Shown: positions 7,760 through 16,773 of the stretch, one piece after another
Layout: each line of letters starts with the position of its first letter
How positions within the stretch are numbered: the first letter of the stretch is position 1
Origin: Geminicoccaceae bacterium
Lineage (GTDB): Bacteria; Pseudomonadota; Alphaproteobacteria; Geminicoccales; Geminicoccaceae
Length of the DNA: 64,000 nucleotides
Direction: 5' to 3'
NCBI GenBank assembly: GCA_025999455.1
Contig: AP024683.1
Location: forward strand, 69,501 to 133,500
Made by a program: the position numbers and the translations under genes
The notes under the pieces: model-generated
Told to the model about the DNA's origin: nothing
The model's database searches: none
What the model saw: only the letters and a program-made list of their open reading frames with translations

Positions 7760-9280
7760 TCAGCTGCCGGCCTTGGTGAAGAGGTCGGCCCAGCGCTCGC
7801 GCAGCAGGTTCTTTTGGACCTTGCCCATCGTGTTGCGCGGCAGTTCGGGGACGAGGAACACCCGCTTCGGCCGCTTGAAGGCCGCGAGCTTGTCGGCGAG
7901 CGCCGCCAGGATCTCGGCTTCGCCGATCGACGCGCCGGGTTCGGGGACGACGACGGCCACGACGGCCTCGCCGAAATCGGGGTGCGGCACGCCGATCACG
8001 GCACTTTCGACCACGCCGGGTAGGGCGTCGATCGCCTCCTCGACCTCCTTGGGATAGACGTTGAGCCCACCCGAGATCACGAGATCCTTGCCGCGGCCGA
8101 CGATCGAAAGGTAGCCACGCTCGTCGAACCGGCCGAGGTCGCCCGTGACGAAGAAGCCGTCGGGGCGGAACTCGGCCGCGGTCTTCTCCGGGTTCTTCCA
8201 ATATCCCTTGAAGACGTTCGGGCCCCGGACCTCGATCATGCCGATCTCACCGGTCGGCAGAGGTCGGCCGGTCTCGGGGTCGGTGATGCGGATCTCGACA
8301 CCCGGAAGGGGGAAGCCGACCGTGCCCGGACGCCGCTCGCCCTCGTAGGGGTTCGAGGCGTTCATGCCGGTCTCGGTCATCCCGTAGCGCTCGAGGATCG
8401 CGTGCCCGGTGCGCTCCCGGAACGCCCGGTGCGTCTCGGCCAGGAGCGGTGCGGAGCCGGAGACGAAGAGCCGCATGTGGGCGACCGCCTCGCGCGTCAG
8501 CCGCGGGTCGGCGAGCATCCGCGTGTAGAAGGTCGGCACGCCCATCATCAAGGTCGCGCGCGGCAGGAGCCGAAAGACCTCGTCGAGATCGAATTTCGGC
8601 AAGAAGAGCATCGACCCGCCGGCCGCGAGCAGGGTGTTGCAGGCGGTGAAGAGGCCGTGGACGTGGTAGATCGGCAGCGCGTGCAGCAGCACGTCGTCGG
8701 CCGTGATCCTCCAATAGTCCTTCAAGACGAGGGCGTTCGAGGCGAGGTTGCGGTGGGTGAGCATCGCACCCTTGGAGCGCCCCGTGGTCCCCGAGGTGTA
8801 GAGGATGGCGGCCAGATCGTCGGGCCCGCGCGGCACCGTCTCGAAGGGTCCGGCCGCGGCGTCGGCCGCTTCGGCGGCGCTGCCGCGACCCTCGCCGTCG
8901 AGGGCGAGGACCGTGGCGCGCGGCGCACGCTTCCCCACCTCCTCGACCAGGCCGGGCCGCACGACCACGACTTTCGGCTCGGCGTCGGCCAGGAAATAGT
9001 CGAGCTCGGCGAGCGTGTAGGCGGTGTTGAGCGGAAGGTGGACGCCGCCCGCGCGGATGCAGCCCAGATAGAGCGCCAGGACTTCCGGAGACTTCTCGAC
9101 CTGGACCGCCACCCGATCGCCGGGCTCGAGGCCGAAGCCGCGGAGCATCCGGGCGTAGGCGGCCGAACGGTCCAACAGATCCCGGAAGCGCCACACCCGC
9201 CCGTCGGGGGTCTCGAGGCACCTGGCCTCCTCACGGCCGGCGAAGCCCTCGCAAAGGGTTTCGAAGAGCGCCTCGGCCAT
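7760..9280 (-). CDS. matB: Malonyl-CoA synthetase (acyl-CoA ligase)
   Basis: A 506-residue adenylate-forming enzyme. The AMP-binding P-loop YTSGTTGRSKGAM, the YGMTETGM motif, TGDLGRFD and the C-terminal lysine motif PRNTMGKVQKN are in order. The overall sequence (e.g. LPIYHVHGLF, RAGGVHLPLNTAYT) matches MatB-type malonyl-CoA synthetases better than general fatty acyl-CoA ligases. It would make malonyl-CoA from malonate, ATP and CoA. The ATG at 9280 has a GGAGAAGAG ribosome site; the ATG 39 bases upstream is less likely. No matA (malonyl-CoA decarboxylase) lies alongside. Confidence 0.85.
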   Translation of the reverse strand: MAEALFETLCEGFAGREEARCLETPDGRVWRFRDLLDRSAAYARMLRGFGLEPGDRVAVQVEKSPEVLALYLGCIRAGGVHLPLNTAYTLAELDYFLADAEPKVVVVRPGLVEEVGKRAPRATVLALDGEGRGSAAEAADAAAGPFETVPRGPDDLAAILYTSGTTGRSKGAMLTHRNLASNALVLKDYWRITADDVLLHALPIYHVHGLFTACNTLLAAGGSMLFLPKFDLDEVFRLLPRATLMMGVPTFYTRMLADPRLTREAVAHMRLFVSGSAPLLAETHRAFRERTGHAILERYGMTETGMNASNPYEGERRPGTVGFPLPGVEIRITDPETGRPLPTGEIGMIEVRGPNVFKGYWKNPEKTAAEFRPDGFFVTGDLGRFDERGYLSIVGRGKDLVISGGLNVYPKEVEEAIDALPGVVESAVIGVPHPDFGEAVVAVVVPEPGASIGEAEILAALADKLAAFKRPKRVFLVPELPRNTMGKVQKNLLRERWADLFTKAGS

Positions 9281-9387
9281 ATCTCTTCTCCCGCGGAACC
9301 GCGCGGTCGTCACGCCCACGACCGGCCGCGGCGCTTTCTAGCCGGCCCGCGGGGCGCTCTGAAGCGGGCGACGCGCGCGGAAGCTCC

Positions 9388-10512
9388 TCAACGGCGGTAG
9401 GCGTCGCGCAGCCGGGCCATGTCCTGCGGCAAGATCGGCCGTTCGGGCAGCACGATCTCGGCCTCGCGGATCGTCCCCTCCTTCCAGAAGTGGAAGCGGA
9501 CCGGGCGGCCGACCTCGAGGCCGGCCACGATCCGCCGGGCGGTGGCGAGGTCGGTGACCGGCACCCCGTCGACCTCGATGACGATCTCGCCGCCCACGAG
9601 GATCTCGCGTTCGCCGATCTTGACCGGGAGCAACCCGCCTTCGAGGCCGATCGCCTCGGCCGGACTGCCGGGCTCGACCGTCTCGACGAGGAAACCCTGG
9701 ACGTCGGGCCCACCGAGCAGGGCCTCGAGCCGGGCGTCGTAGAGCTGGCCGTAGAGCCCGTGCCAAGGGCGGATCACGCGACCGTGCTCGCGCAAGGAGG
9801 GAAGTGCGCGGCATACCGCGTCGATCGGCACGGCGAAGCCGATGTTCTCGGCCTCCCCGAGCATGCCGGTCGCGATGCCGACGACCTCGCCGCAGACGTC
9901 GACGAGGGGCCCGCCCGAGCTCCCGGGATTGACCGCGGCGTCGGTCTGCAAGAAGGGCGAGAGCCAGCTCGTCGTCGTGATCGGGACGATCCGCTCGAGC
10001 GCCGAGACGATCCCGCGCGAGGCGGTGCGCCCGAGGCCGAACGGGTTGCCGAGCGCCAGCACCTCGTCGCCCACCTCGGCCGCCGCGGAGGAGCCGAGCG
10101 GGGCGGCCACGAGCCCCGGCGGCGGGTCGGCCAGGCGGAGGAGTGCGAGGTCGAGCACCGGATCCAACGCGACCCGCTCGGCCGGCAGCGTCCGCTCGTC
10201 CTCGAGGGTGACGATCACGAGCTTGGCCTCGGCCACGAGGTGCGCGTTGGTGAGGACCTCACCTCCCGGATCGAGCACGACACCCGAGCCGTGGCCGAAG
10301 GTCACGCGCTCGCGCGTGGCGAACGGGTCGACCAGGACCGCCGTGACCGAAACCACCGCCGGGCCGATCGCCTTGACGATCTCCGGCCAAGGCTTGGCGC
10401 AGGGCTCGCCGCGGCGGGCTTCGGCGGTTCCGGTCGCGAACGCCGCGGCCAGGAGCGCTGCCGCCAGGGTCCGCGCGAAGAACGCAGCCGGCCGCCCGCC
10501 CACCATCGTCAC
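9388..10512 (-). CDS. HtrA/DegP-like periplasmic serine protease with one PDZ domain
   Basis: A 374-residue trypsin-fold protease. A signal peptide covers residues ~1-32 (hydrophobic AAALLAAAFA, cleavage near AEA). Catalytic His is in TNAHLV, Asp in DPVLDLALL, and Ser in NPGSSGGPL. One PDZ domain follows at about 255-350, compared with two in DegP, so it resembles DegS-like single-PDZ members but without an obvious retained membrane anchor. The start is either the GTG at 10512, overlapping the upstream TGA (GTGA), or the ATG at 10506. It probably works in periplasmic protein quality control. Confidence 0.88.
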   Translation of the reverse strand: MTMVGGRPAAFFARTLAAALLAAAFATGTAEARRGEPCAKPWPEIVKAIGPAVVSVTAVLVDPFATRERVTFGHGSGVVLDPGGEVLTNAHLVAEAKLVIVTLEDERTLPAERVALDPVLDLALLRLADPPPGLVAAPLGSSAAAEVGDEVLALGNPFGLGRTASRGIVSALERIVPITTTSWLSPFLQTDAAVNPGSSGGPLVDVCGEVVGIATGMLGEAENIGFAVPIDAVCRALPSLREHGRVIRPWHGLYGQLYDARLEALLGGPDVQGFLVETVEPGSPAEAIGLEGGLLPVKIGEREILVGGEIVIEVDGVPVTDLATARRIVAGLEVGRPVRFHFWKEGTIREAEIVLPERPILPQDMARLRDAYRR

Positions 10513-10748
10513 GGCCGAGCCAGCGCCCCGATCCGGGTCGTCAGGGCGTCGAGCCTCGCGGTGAAGGCCTGGACGGCTTCCTCGGAGAGATCCGCCCCCT
10601 GCAGCCGGAGCGCCTTCAACCGTTCCCGCACGGCCTCGAGCTCGGCGCGCGCATCCGCGACCCCGGCCCGCTCGCCCATACCGACCAGGCTCCGCTCGAG
10701 GTCGACGAGCTTCCGCTGGGCGCGATCGAGATAGCTCGCCTGTCGCAT
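10509..10748 (-). CDS. Small coiled-coil protein of unknown function
   Basis: A 79-residue, highly charged helical protein (heptad-rich from about 8 to 75, e.g. RAELEAVRERLKALRLQ). It has no signal peptide, cysteine or membrane segment. The ATG at 10748 follows a GAGGGGAGG purine run. Its stop overlaps the start of the HtrA-like protease, so the two are translationally coupled and may be functionally linked. I recognise no family. Confidence 0.6.
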   Translation of the reverse strand: MRQASYLDRAQRKLVDLERSLVGMGERAGVADARAELEAVRERLKALRLQGADLSEEAVQAFTARLDALTTRIGALARP

Positions 10749-10824
10749 CCTCCCCTCCCTCGTCTCGTTCCGGGAAGTTCCATCTAACCCGATCGCCGCG
10801 GCGGGTGAACCCCGAAGGTGCGGA

Positions 10825-12051
10825 TCAGGTTCGGCCGAGCTCCGAGCGACGGCGCGAGAGATCCGACCGGGCGAGGAAGCCGGGCGCGAGCCGGACACCG
10901 AGCCCGGGGCCGTCCGGGAAGCCGATCGTGCCATTTTTGGGCTCGGGCAGGCCCTCGACCACCTCGCGGTACCAGCCGCGCGCATAGGCACGCACCGTCT
11001 CGCACCAGAGCCCGTGCGGTTCGGCCGCCAGGAGCTGAAGGTTGGCCGCGAGCATCACGGGCCCCACGCAGTCGTGCGGGGCGATCGGCCGGTCGAAGGC
11101 GCGGGCGAGGGCCGCCACCTCGCGCGCCTCTGAGAGCCCGCCGATCCAGCCCACGTCGAAATGCGCATAGTCGACGACCCCGAGCGCGAACGCCTCGCGG
11201 TACCAGTGGGCGGTGCCGTGGTTCTCGGAACCGGCGATCGGGATCCCGGTCGCCTCCTTCAAGCGGCGCAGATCGTCGAGCCGGTGCATGGCGATCGGAT
11301 CCTCGAGCCAGAAGATCCCGTAGGGCTCGAGGGCACGGGCGATCCGGACCGCGGCCGGGAGCCGCCAGAGCCCGTGGCACTCGATCAGGATCTCCATGGC
11401 CGGGCCGACCGCCTCGCGGATCGCCCGGACCGGCGCGAGCCCCGCCTCGAGCTCGGCCGGGCCGATCTCGTTGCCGCCCGTCGCTTTGGCGAAGCGGTCG
11501 AACGGCCAGATCTTCAGGGCCGTCACACCCTCGGCCAGGAGCGAGCGGGCGAGGCGCGCGGGATCGTCGAGCTGGGCCTGGAGATCGTCGAGCGGGCCCA
11601 CCGCCGCGGCTCCGGGCTCGGCCAGCCGGCTCGCCCAGCCGAGGGTGGGCGCGGTGTTGTAGGCCGGGCCCGCGCAGGTGTTGTAGACGCGGATGCGCTC
11701 GCGCACGGGTCCGCCCCAGAGGCGGTGGAGCGGCACGCCGAGACTCTGCGCGAGGAGGTCCCAGAGTCCCACGTCGACCGCCGCGTCGCCCCTGAGCTCG
11801 ATCGAGCGCGAGGGCGTGCCCATGAAGCGGTTGGCGATCACTCGACCGATCCGCTCGCGGTGCTCGGCCACGGGCCGCGGATCGCGGCCGAGGAGCTCGG
11901 GCGCGAGCGTTTCGTGCAGATAGGCTTCGGTCGCTTCCGCGTTGCGGAAGGCCTCGCCCAATCCCACGAACCCGGCGTCGGTCTCGACCCGGAGCCAGAG
12001 GAGATTGGCGAAGGCCGGGCTTCGGATCGTCTCGAGGGCGGTGATGCGCAT
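10825..12051 (-). CDS. Mandelate racemase / muconate lactonizing family enzyme (sugar-acid dehydratase candidate)
   Basis: A 408-residue enolase-superfamily protein. The N-terminal capping domain is followed by the barrel with the ALKIWPFD lysine motif, metal ligands in ILIECHGLW, WLEDPI and GSENHG, and the late HDCVGPV histidine. That pattern fits acid-sugar dehydratases. The ATG at 12051 is 8 bases downstream of the DapA-family gene's stop. With that gene and an idonate-type dehydrogenase upstream, a role in degrading an aldonic or uronic acid is likely (inferred); the exact substrate is not deducible. Confidence 0.85.
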   Translation of the reverse strand: MRITALETIRSPAFANLLWLRVETDAGFVGLGEAFRNAEATEAYLHETLAPELLGRDPRPVAEHRERIGRVIANRFMGTPSRSIELRGDAAVDVGLWDLLAQSLGVPLHRLWGGPVRERIRVYNTCAGPAYNTAPTLGWASRLAEPGAAAVGPLDDLQAQLDDPARLARSLLAEGVTALKIWPFDRFAKATGGNEIGPAELEAGLAPVRAIREAVGPAMEILIECHGLWRLPAAVRIARALEPYGIFWLEDPIAMHRLDDLRRLKEATGIPIAGSENHGTAHWYREAFALGVVDYAHFDVGWIGGLSEAREVAALARAFDRPIAPHDCVGPVMLAANLQLLAAEPHGLWCETVRAYARGWYREVVEGLPEPKNGTIGFPDGPGLGVRLAPGFLARSDLSRRRSELGRT

Positions 12052-12059
12052 GCCGGGCC

Positions 12060-13001
12060 TCAGGCCACGCGGTCGAGCTCGCCGAGCCCCACCTCGGCCT
12101 CGACCAGCCGCCGCGCGGCGGCCGAGATCACAGGCAGGAGCTCCGGCTCGCAGTTGGAGAGCATGGGCAGGATCGGCCCGGTCTCGGCGATCCCGGCGAG
12201 ACGGACCGCATCGTGCAGGACGCGCACGAGCCCGTACCGTTCGCGCAGGGCCTCGAGCTCGCGGATCGGCGGCAGGAGGCGGTCGAGTGCCGCCCGGTCG
12301 CCCCGCCGCAGCGCCTCGAGCACCAGGCTGGAGAGCCTCGGGGCGAGGCACACGCAGCCCGAGGTGAAGCCCGCGAGCCCGTGCTCGAGGAGGTGCGGGA
12401 CCGCCAGGAGCTCGCCCGAGCCCGAGAGGATCCGCTCGGCGCCGATCGCGGCCACGAGCGCGTCGAGATGGGCGTCGCGGCCGCGCTCGGGCATCGCGAC
12501 ACCGTACTTGACGGCCAGGACCGCGCCCTCGGCGACGAGCCGGGCGAGCCCGTCGGGGTCGAGATATCCCCGCTGGCGGATGTAGGCGACGAGCGGCCGT
12601 CCGGCGCGCCCGGCCGCCTCGGCGAGGGCGCGCGCGACACCTTCGGGCGTGGTGTGCGCCGGCGCGGGCAGCGCCATGGCGGTCGGGAAGCGGTGCCGGG
12701 CCAGGATCGCCGCCTGGTCCTGGAGCTTGCCGAAGTCGGGCCCGAGCGAGGGGACGACGAGCGTGTCCGTGCCGGCCGTGGCCTCGGCCATGGCGAGGAG
12801 CTCGTCGTAGCGCGAGACCGGCCAGTGCTGGAGCTGGGCGTTGCCGCCCCAGAGGATGGTGCGGATCCCCCCGGCCTCCAGGCGCGCCACGATCTTCCGC
12901 GCTTCCTCGACCCGAATCCCGAACCGATCGTCGAGGGGCAGCGGCGGTACCGCCACGACCGTGGCGGCGAGGTCGGCGGGGCCGACGGCGTCGGTCCGCA
13001 C
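12060..13001 (-). CDS. DapA (dihydrodipicolinate synthase) family protein
   Basis: A 313-residue class I aldolase-fold protein. The Schiff-base lysine is visible in VLAVKYG, preceded by the AYIRQRGYLD segment where the catalytic Tyr is expected; GGNAQLQHW replaces the usual GTTGE. Members in sugar-acid operons act as 2-keto-3-deoxy-acid aldolases or dehydratases, not in lysine synthesis, and that is favoured here by the neighbours. I used the GTG at 13001; a CTG at 13022 overlapping the preceding TGA is the alternative. It lies between the idonate-type dehydrogenase and the enolase-superfamily gene on the same strand. Confidence 0.82.
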   Translation of the reverse strand: MRTDAVGPADLAATVVAVPPLPLDDRFGIRVEEARKIVARLEAGGIRTILWGGNAQLQHWPVSRYDELLAMAEATAGTDTLVVPSLGPDFGKLQDQAAILARHRFPTAMALPAPAHTTPEGVARALAEAAGRAGRPLVAYIRQRGYLDPDGLARLVAEGAVLAVKYGVAMPERGRDAHLDALVAAIGAERILSGSGELLAVPHLLEHGLAGFTSGCVCLAPRLSSLVLEALRRGDRAALDRLLPPIRELEALRERYGLVRVLHDAVRLAGIAETGPILPMLSNCEPELLPVISAAARRLVEAEVGLGELDRVA

Positions 13002-13018
13002 GGCGCCGGGGGTCCCGC

Positions 13019-14059
13019 TCAGCCCGGCACGAGCTGGACCTTCATGGCCCGACGTCGATCGGAAGCGAGCTCGAAGGCCTCTTTGGCGCGGGAAAGGGGC
13101 AGGACCTCGGTGAGCAGCGGCCGCACGTCGAGCCGCCGGGCGGCGATCGCCTCGACCGCCCAGTCGAACTCCTCCCAGAACCGGAAGGTGCCGATCATGT
13201 CGAGCTCTTTGGCGACGATCTGGTCGAAGGGGATCGGGTGCATGCCCCGCGGCAGGACGCCGAACTGCACGTAGGTGCCGCCGCGGCGGGTGGCCTCGAG
13301 CCCGTCGACCGCGGCCTTGGGCGAGCCCGCCGCCTCGACCACCACGTCGACCGTGCCGCCGCCCTTCTTGAGCCGGTCGAGCGGCGCGCGGTCGGCGCTC
13401 AGATCGATCACCTCGTCGGCCCCCATGGCCTTCGCTTTCGCGAGCGTGGCGGGCACGAGATCGCAGGCGGTGATCCGGCCGGCACCGGCGAGCCGCGCCG
13501 CGGCGATCGTGAGGCAGCCGATCGGCCCGCAGCCGAGCACGAGCACGTGGCGGCCCAAGACCTCGCGGGCCCGGCGGATCGCGTGCAGGCAACAGGCGAG
13601 CGGCTCGGCCATGGCCGCCTCCTCGACCGGCAGGGCCGCCGGCACGGGCCGACACTGTTCGGCCCGCACGGTCACGAGCTCCTGGAAGAAGCCTTGGACG
13701 TGCGGGAAAGTGCGGGAGCTGCCGGCGAAGCGGATCTGCGGGTCGAGATGCGCACGGGCACCGAGATCGAAGCGCACGCCGGGGCAGGGCCAGGTCGGGT
13801 TGACGGCGACCTTGGTGCCGGGGGCGAGGCCTTCGACCGCGGGGCCGAGCTCGACCACGGTCCCGGCCATCTCGTGCCCCAGCACGAGCGGCTCGCGGAT
13901 CGGGAAGTCGCCGATCCCGCCCTCGTGATAATAATGCAGGTCGCTGCCGCAGATGCCGCCCGCACCCAGCCGGACGCGGACCTCGTGCGGGCCGAGCGGC
14001 GGCGGCTCGCGCTCCTCGACGCGGAGATCCTTGGCGGCGTGGACGACGACGGCGTGCAT
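13019..14059 (-). CDS. L-idonate 5-dehydrogenase-like zinc alcohol dehydrogenase
   Basis: A 346-residue medium-chain dehydrogenase. The catalytic zinc motifs GGICGSDLHYYHEGG and GHEMAG, the FPHVQGFFQE segment typical of L-idonate dehydrogenases, and the NAD-binding VLGCGPIG are present. The structural-zinc lobe is degenerate: only the first of four cysteines remains (PCPGVRFD...HLDP), with Val, Asp and Asp at the other three expected positions. It would oxidise a polyol or sugar acid at C5. The ATG at 14059 starts the conserved MHAVVVHAAKDLRVEE. It heads a three-gene catabolic set. Confidence 0.87.
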   Translation of the reverse strand: MHAVVVHAAKDLRVEEREPPPLGPHEVRVRLGAGGICGSDLHYYHEGGIGDFPIREPLVLGHEMAGTVVELGPAVEGLAPGTKVAVNPTWPCPGVRFDLGARAHLDPQIRFAGSSRTFPHVQGFFQELVTVRAEQCRPVPAALPVEEAAMAEPLACCLHAIRRAREVLGRHVLVLGCGPIGCLTIAAARLAGAGRITACDLVPATLAKAKAMGADEVIDLSADRAPLDRLKKGGGTVDVVVEAAGSPKAAVDGLEATRRGGTYVQFGVLPRGMHPIPFDQIVAKELDMIGTFRFWEEFDWAVEAIAARRLDVRPLLTEVLPLSRAKEAFELASDRRRAMKVQLVPG

Positions 14060-14143
14060 GGCCTCTCCCCCGTGCGAAGGCTTCCCAGATAGCGCGCGGC
14101 CGGGCGCGCGGGAACGCACGGCCGGGCGGAGCGGCCCTGCGGA

Positions 14144-15040
14144 TCAGCTGCTCGGCAGCGTGAACTCGGCGGCGATGTCGGCGGGTGCGAGTGCGGCGAT
14201 CTCCGAGAGCAGGACCTCGACCTCGCCCGCGGGCCCGCCCGCGGCCGCGCCGAGGTCGATTCGAAGCCCGCCGGCCGAACGCGTCACGAACGGATCGCCC
14301 GCGTCGATCCGCCCGTCGCCGTCGCCGTCGAGCCGGGCGAAGTCGAGGCCGATCAGGGCGAGATCCAGACGGTCGGCGCCGGGTTCGAAATCGAGGATGC
14401 GGGTGAGCCCCTCGGCCGGGCCGACCACGAAGAGATCGGCGCCGGCCCCGCCGATCAGATCGTCGCCGCCGCCTCCGCCCCAGAGCCGATCCGCTCCGTC
14501 GCCACCGTCGAGCACGTCGCGACCGGGCCGGGCGCTGGGATCGACGAAAAGCCCGTCGCCCGCGAGCAGATCGTCACCCGCGCCACCCAGGAGCCGATCG
14601 GCACCACCCCGCGCCTGGTCGCGGAGTTCTCGACCGTCACCGAAGATCGTGTCGCCGCCGTCCCCCCCGATCAACAGATCGCCCCCGCCACGCGCCCGCT
14701 CGCGCAGGACCGACGCATCGCCCAGGATCGTGTCGGCACCGTCGCCGCCGTCGAGGAGGTCGCGGCCGCCGCGCACGGCGCCGCGGAGGATCTCGGCGTC
14801 GCCGAACAGGACGTCGTCGCCCGCCTCGCCGAAGATCACGTCGTTGGCGGGCCGACCGGAGGCGAGCGACCCGGAGCGGTCCGCCCACACCCAATCGGCG
14901 CCGTCGCCCGCTTCGATCCGATCGTTGCCGAGACGGCCGGTGACGAAATCCTCCTCGTCGGTCGCCGTGCCCAGCACCCCGCGCGAGGCGGCCCCGACGC
15001 CGATCCGATCGCGCTTTTCGGTCCCCTCGACCTCCGCCAT
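14144..15040 (-). CDS. RTX (hemolysin-type calcium-binding repeat) protein
   Basis: A 298-residue, very acidic, Gly/Asp-rich protein with no N-terminal signal peptide. Several blocks of GGxGxDxL/I nonapeptide repeats occupy about residues 45-215 (e.g. GGDGADTILGD, GGAGDDLLAGD), and an EF-hand-like DGDGDGRID lies near 238. Such beta-roll proteins bind calcium and leave the cell by type I secretion using a C-terminal signal. No catalytic domain is evident and no secretion genes are nearby. It sits between the ABC importer and the sugar-acid enzymes on the same strand; its link to them is unclear. Confidence 0.85.
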   Translation of the reverse strand: MAEVEGTEKRDRIGVGAASRGVLGTATDEEDFVTGRLGNDRIEAGDGADWVWADRSGSLASGRPANDVIFGEAGDDVLFGDAEILRGAVRGGRDLLDGGDGADTILGDASVLRERARGGGDLLIGGDGGDTIFGDGRELRDQARGGADRLLGGAGDDLLAGDGLFVDPSARPGRDVLDGGDGADRLWGGGGGDDLIGGAGADLFVVGPAEGLTRILDFEPGADRLDLALIGLDFARLDGDGDGRIDAGDPFVTRSAGGLRIDLGAAAGGPAGEVEVLLSEIAALAPADIAAEFTLPSS

Positions 15041-15088
15041 CCGCCGTTTCCTCCCGCGTACGGGTTTTCGACCTGCCGCCGGCCGCCC

Positions 15089-15904
15089 TCACGTCCCGAC
15101 CTTGGCCAGGACCTCGGCCTTCAAGAACCGCTCGATCACGGCCATGAACAGAAGCGAAGGCACGAGGAGGATCAAGGCGGTGATCGCGGCGATCTGGTAG
15201 TTGCCGCCCATCGCGGCGTTGAACATCAACAAGGGCAGCGTCGTGACGTCCGGCACGCCCACGAAATAGGTGCCGGTGAACTCGTCGAGGGATTCGAGGA
15301 AGACGAAGATCGAAGCCGCGAGGATCCCCGGGCCGGCGAGCGGCAGGGTGACCGTGAAGAAGGTGCGCAGTGGCCCTGCCCCCATGTTGCGCGCCGCCTC
15401 TTCGAGGTCGCGGTCGACGGCCGCGAAGGCGGCGGTCGTGATCCAGACCGCGAAGACGAGACCGTGGAGGGTGTGGACGAGGACGACGCCCGCGATCGTC
15501 CCGTTCAATCCCCACCAGTAGAAGATCCGGGCGATGTTGATGTAGACCGGCAGGTTCGGGAAAGCCTGCGGCAAGAGGAAGATCAAGAGGACGAGGGCGC
15601 GGCCGGGCATCCGCAGACGCGCGAGCGCCCAGCCCGCCGGCAAGGCCACGGCGAGCGAGAGGAGCACGGTCGCGAGCGCGATCAGGACGCTCGTGCCGAG
15701 CGCGTTCCAGGCCCCACCGCGTGGCGAGAAGACGCGCGCCCAGAACGCGAAGCCGTACTGGCTCGGCAGACGGTTGGGGAAATACCAGCGCTCGGCCACC
15801 GCCCAGAGCGCGAGATTGACGAGGGGCCCCAGGATCACGAACGCCAGGAGCCCGAGCACGAGGCCGGCCAGGAGCCCGCGGAGCGGACGGGCGAGGCTCG
15901 TCAT
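15089..15904 (-). CDS. ABC importer permease, second subunit
   Basis: A 271-residue inner-membrane protein with about six transmembrane helices and the EAA loop (EEAARNMGAGPLRTFF) that contacts the ATPase. It belongs to the spermidine/putrescine - iron(III) - phosphonate type of BPD_transp_1 permeases. The ATG at 15904 overlaps the TGA of the other permease (ATGA). Its partners are the upstream permease, binding protein and ATPase genes. Confidence 0.92.
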   Translation of the reverse strand: MTSLARPLRGLLAGLVLGLLAFVILGPLVNLALWAVAERWYFPNRLPSQYGFAFWARVFSPRGGAWNALGTSVLIALATVLLSLAVALPAGWALARLRMPGRALVLLIFLLPQAFPNLPVYINIARIFYWWGLNGTIAGVVLVHTLHGLVFAVWITTAAFAAVDRDLEEAARNMGAGPLRTFFTVTLPLAGPGILAASIFVFLESLDEFTGTYFVGVPDVTTLPLLMFNAAMGGNYQIAAITALILLVPSLLFMAVIERFLKAEVLAKVGT

Positions 15905-16773
15905 GCCGAGGCCCGGGCCCGCAGACTGGTGCGCAGATAGAGCCAGGCCGCGAGCGATGCCATGAGGCAGGAAAAGAGCCCGAGCGCGTTGGCCACGCCG
16001 TAATCGCCGTGGGCGGTGATGCGGTAGGCCATGTCGACGGTGATCAAGGTGGGCGAGCCGGCATTGACCATGACCGGGACGGAGAGCACCGAGAGCATCG
16101 TCACGAAGGAAAGGACGAGGCCCACGAGGAGCGTCGGCCGGACGAGCGGCAGAAGGATTTGGAAGAGGATGCGGATCCGGCCGGCACCCATGTTGCGCGC
16201 CGCCTCGATCAAGGAGCGGTCGAGGGCCGCCATCGCACCGGCGACCATGAGCGTCACGAACGGGGTCTGCTTCCAGACGAAGGTCACGAGCACGCCACGC
16301 CAATCGAGGAAGCTCTGCGCTTGCGCAGGTCCGATGAGCCCGGCGGCGATCAGGGCGTGGTTCATGAGCCCGTTCTTGGCGAGGAAGCTGCTCATCGTCT
16401 GGGCCGCGACCACGAACGGGACGAAGAGCGGCAGCCGATAGAGCCAGCGCAGGATCGCGACGAGCTGCGGGTTCTCGCCGAGCACGAGCCAGCCGCCGAT
16501 CGAGACGGCGAGAAGGCCCGAAAGGAACGTGGCCGCGCTCACGAGGACGAGCGTGAAGAGGATGTCGGTGCGGTAGAGCTCGATCGCTTTCTCGAGGTTG
16601 GCGAGCGAGAGGGCACCCTCCCGGTCGGTCAGCGCCCAGAGGACCGAGAGCCCGAGCGGGACGACGAAGAACGCGGCGACGACCGCGAGGGCGGGGGCCA
16701 CGAGCAGGAGGCCGATCCGGTCCTCCCTCGCGGCCCCGCGCGGGATGCCGTCAGTTGGCGACGACGCGCTCAT
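15901..16773 (-). CDS. ABC importer permease, first subunit
   Basis: A 290-residue inner-membrane permease with six predicted helices, starting after a short cytoplasmic tail, and with the EAA motif IEAARNMGAGRIRILF. It pairs with the 271-residue permease as the heterodimeric channel. Its start lies 23 bases inside the end of the binding-protein coding sequence, indicating tight coupling. The family is the polyamine/iron/2-aminoethylphosphonate-like class; the substrate is unknown. Confidence 0.92.
   Translation of the reverse strand: MSASSPTDGIPRGAAREDRIGLLLVAPALAVVAAFFVVPLGLSVLWALTDREGALSLANLEKAIELYRTDILFTLVLVSAATFLSGLLAVSIGGWLVLGENPQLVAILRWLYRLPLFVPFVVAAQTMSSFLAKNGLMNHALIAAGLIGPAQAQSFLDWRGVLVTFVWKQTPFVTLMVAGAMAALDRSLIEAARNMGAGRIRILFQILLPLVRPTLLVGLVLSFVTMLSVLSVPVMVNAGSPTLITVDMAYRITAHGDYGVANALGLFSCLMASLAAWLYLRTSLRARASA

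Noticed and set aside
13741-13800. A frameshift in the idonate-type dehydrogenase as the cause of the missing cysteines
   Set aside because: Alternative frames give no better match and the spacing of all four ligand positions is preserved in the annotated frame, so substitution is simpler.
14400-14950. A tandem DNA repeat or CRISPR-like array
   Set aside because: The periodicity is the RTX nonapeptide coding pattern; the DNA units are divergent and there are no spacers.
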